Position numbers and translations under genes: made by a program. Positions 37,910 to 39,268 of a stretch of 39,268 bases of DNA are shown piece after piece. The stretch is taken from contig JADFGZ010000003.1 of assembly GCA_022567475.1 (NCBI GenBank), positions 1 through 39,268 on the forward strand, read 5' to 3'. The notes under the pieces are model-generated. The model searched no databases and was not told the origin of the DNA. It saw only the letters and a program-made list of their open reading frames with translations. This DNA comes from Acidobacteriota bacterium. GTDB lineage: Bacteria > Acidobacteriota > Terriglobia > 2-12-FULL-54-10. Numbering within the stretch: the stretch's first letter is position 1; every line of letters begins with the position of its first letter.

Positions 37910-38147
37910 TTTTCCAACCCTTACCTGAAATGTGCGTTCCCAATATCAGCCAAGCCTCTGCTTTAAGCTGTAGCCGCGTACGTTCATTATCATTTTGTCA
38001 CGGTATGTATATCAGGACCAAGCGGTCTCACGATGGTGCCCCGTGGCAAGCTATGTTACTGTCTAATCCGCTGCTACTGGAAGGAGGTGGATATCCTGCG
38101 GAATCTGGCAGCGATCACTTCAGACCTCCTATCGGTCTGTTCTGAAC

Positions 38148-38573
38148 ATGAGAAAAACTGTAGTGGCAGCGCTGTTGCTTCAGAGGGACCGGCTCCTGAT
38201 TTGCCAGAGACCGGCACTGGATGCTTTCCCCGGCAAGTGGGAGTTTCCGGGGGGCAAGACCGAAGCTGGAGAAAATCTCCAGACAGCCCTGCGCCGGGAA
38301 TTGCAGGAGGAGCTGGGAATTGTTGCCGAAATCGGAGAGGAGATATGGCGAACGGAGCACCAATATCCGGGCCATGCCGCTGTACTTTTATACTTTTTTG
38401 CGGTCTCCCAATACCAAGGGACCGCAGAGAATCGTGTCTTCCAGCAAATCTGCTGGGCCGACCGGCAGCAGTTGCCGGGGTATGATTTTTTGGAGGCCGA
38501 CCGGCCACTGGTCCGCAAAATCGCCGCAGGGGAAATTCAGATACCGCCTGCGAAAATTCTGGCTGGCCCGTAA
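38148..38573 (+). CDS. MutT-like Nudix hydrolase (8-oxo-dGTP diphosphatase type)
   Basis: 141 residues, MutT size. The Nudix box is perfect (G36-x5-E42-x7-R50-E51-L52-x-E54-E55-x-G57) and is preceded by 'QRPALDAFPGKWEFPGGK', the segment typical of MutT enzymes that sanitise 8-oxo-dGTP; 'LLYFFAV' and 'QICWADRQQLPGYDFLEADRPLV' are also family-like. It lies 65 bases upstream of a small monooxygenase gene on the same strand. The ATG has no strong ribosome binding site. The 238-base gap before it (37910-38147) shows no recognised gene. Confidence 0.9.
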   Translation: MRKTVVAALLLQRDRLLICQRPALDAFPGKWEFPGGKTEAGENLQTALRRELQEELGIVAEIGEEIWRTEHQYPGHAAVLLYFFAVSQYQGTAENRVFQQICWADRQQLPGYDFLEADRPLVRKIAAGEIQIPPAKILAGP

Positions 38574-38638
38574 TTTCATGGAGCGAATTCCGGCCCGCGA
38601 GAAGGAAAACTTTTTAATAGTGAGAGAGGAGATAACCG

Positions 38639-38959
38639 ATGATTGTGGTGTGCAACCGAATTCCTGTGGCCAAGGGCCAAGAGGCGGAGTTTGAGAAGCT
38701 GTTCCTGGAACGGGACGACTCGAAGCGCAAGCATCCCGTGGGCAAATCCCCCGGGTTCATCCGCAACGATGTTCTGCGTCCGATTCAGGGGGAGACTTAC
38801 GTTGTGATGGCGTATTGGGAGTCGCGCGAGCACTTCGACGCCTGGACCAACAGCGAATCTTTCAAAGAAGCGCACGGAGGGCGCTCCCGCCCGGAAATCT
38901 TCGCCGGAAAACCGAACCTGGAAATCCACGAAGTGATTAAAACTGTCACGGCATCGTAA
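38639..38959 (+). CDS. Antibiotic biosynthesis monooxygenase (ABM) domain protein, IsdG/HmoB-like
   Basis: 106 residues forming one dimeric alpha-beta ABM domain: 'MIVVCNRIPVAKGQEAEFEKLFLER', 'PGFIRNDVLRPIQGETYVVMAYWESREHFDAWTNSESFKEAH'. The 'W.S..HF..W..S..F..AH' pattern resembles heme-degrading monooxygenases of the IsdG/HmoB group, which release iron from heme; ABM proteins with other or unknown roles look similar. GAGAGGAG stands at good distance before the ATG. It follows mutT and is convergent with the TPR gene; a short AGGGTT-TG-AACCCT hairpin lies at 38994-39007 between them. Confidence 0.83.
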   Translation: MIVVCNRIPVAKGQEAEFEKLFLERDDSKRKHPVGKSPGFIRNDVLRPIQGETYVVMAYWESREHFDAWTNSESFKEAHGGRSRPEIFAGKPNLEIHEVIKTVTAS

Positions 38960-39056
38960 AGTGACGGTGGAAATGAACACGCGGTAAGGCTCTAGGGTTT
39001 GAACCCTGTTACTTAGCCCATTATTTGGATAGTGCAGACGGGGGCTGGAGAAATCA

Positions 39057-39268
39057 CTACAGGCCGGGCGTTTGGGAACTGAGTCGTCTGGCTTCCTGGG
39101 CGTTCATTTCCTCGATCTGCGCCAGGGTGTCCTTCATCTTTCCGGCGAATTGTCCTTCGGGCGACTCTTCCAGGTAGGTTTGTATTTCAACAGCCGCCTG
39201 CGGATAGTCTTCTCTTTGCAGATAGATTTCAGCCAGCAGGGCATGAACTTGCGGGATGTCTGCGTGCG
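39057..39268 (-). CDS. C-terminal end of a tetratricopeptide repeat protein (partial)
   Basis: The last 70 codons of a minus-strand gene that begins beyond the window. 'VHALLAEIYLQREDYPQAAVEIQTYLEESPEG' is a typical TPR helix pair, followed by a short helical tail 'AGKMKDTLAQIEEMNAQEA' and a TAG stop at 39057-39059. The role cannot be judged from this fragment. Confidence 0.7.
   Translation of the reverse strand, partial: HADIPQVHALLAEIYLQREDYPQAAVEIQTYLEESPEGQFAGKMKDTLAQIEEMNAQEARRLSSQTPGL

Noticed and set aside
38994-39007. tRNA T-arm-like palindrome 'agggtttgaaccct'
   Set aside because: No acceptor stem, D-arm or anticodon arm could be built around it; it is a simple 6-bp hairpin between convergent genes.

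Overview
This window looks like the chromosome of an uncultured acidobacterium of the Solibacter/Bryobacter type. The main evidence is two large exported proteins that carry the 'Solibacter' C-terminal domain (TIGR03437; signature near 'VNGASF', 'FVSPAQINAQIPFEL', 'FATGLG', 'GLYQVN'). The DNA is GC-rich, starts at GTG or TTG are frequent, and palindromic dispersed repeats built on 'ggcacggctgaagccgtgccctgac' occur. No rRNA, tRNA, CRISPR array or prophage was seen.

Layout. 63-9552 (minus) reads like one long transcription unit: a beta-propeller protein interrupted by an in-frame TGA, a SoxC-like sulfite dehydrogenase, its cytochrome c, a gentisate 1,2-dioxygenase-like bicupin, an oxalyl-CoA-synthetase-like ligase, a ketopantoate reductase and an NRAMP-like transporter that lacks the usual metal motifs. 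9872-13976 holds a DapA/NanA-family aldolase, a TIR-bounded palindromic element, a polysaccharide deacetylase, an orphan LytTR regulator, a Nudix hydrolase behind a structured leader, and queF. 14022-20662 holds two very large secreted proteins, one frameshifted and carrying four inserted repeats. 20679-21872 is an IS1-like insertion whose transposase is 5'-truncated and whose right half is a NYN-nuclease gene. 22043-28609 is metabolic: exported amidohydrolase, TsaC/Sua5, a cold-shock protein with a long leader, benzoate-CoA-ligase-like enzyme, FMN-barrel protein, exported fumarylacetoacetase-like enzyme. 28796-36686 is rich in Fe-S, molybdopterin and radical chemistry: HesB/IscA, MoaA, ThiD, a radical SAM selenoprotein with a Cys-Sec-Ala-Glu-Pro tail, an ATP-grasp enzyme, YggX, XdhC, a MocA-like nucleotidyltransferase and an IscU-like scaffold lacking its third cysteine. 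A CDF transporter, MutT, a small monooxygenase and the end of a TPR protein close the window.

Main points. The radical SAM gene at 31230 does not end at its TGA. The codon is followed in frame by Ala-Glu-Pro and then a hairpin that fits the bacterial SECIS model, so this organism probably inserts selenocysteine. That raises the interest of a second in-frame TGA (8170-8172), which cuts a continuous propeller blade and also has a SECIS-like hairpin at an allowed distance. Other points are the IS element with a NYN passenger, two leaders that look like attenuators (cspA and the first Nudix gene), and a recurring pattern of short tandem duplications at the 5' ends of genes. Family calls come from motif recognition by eye; no database search was run.
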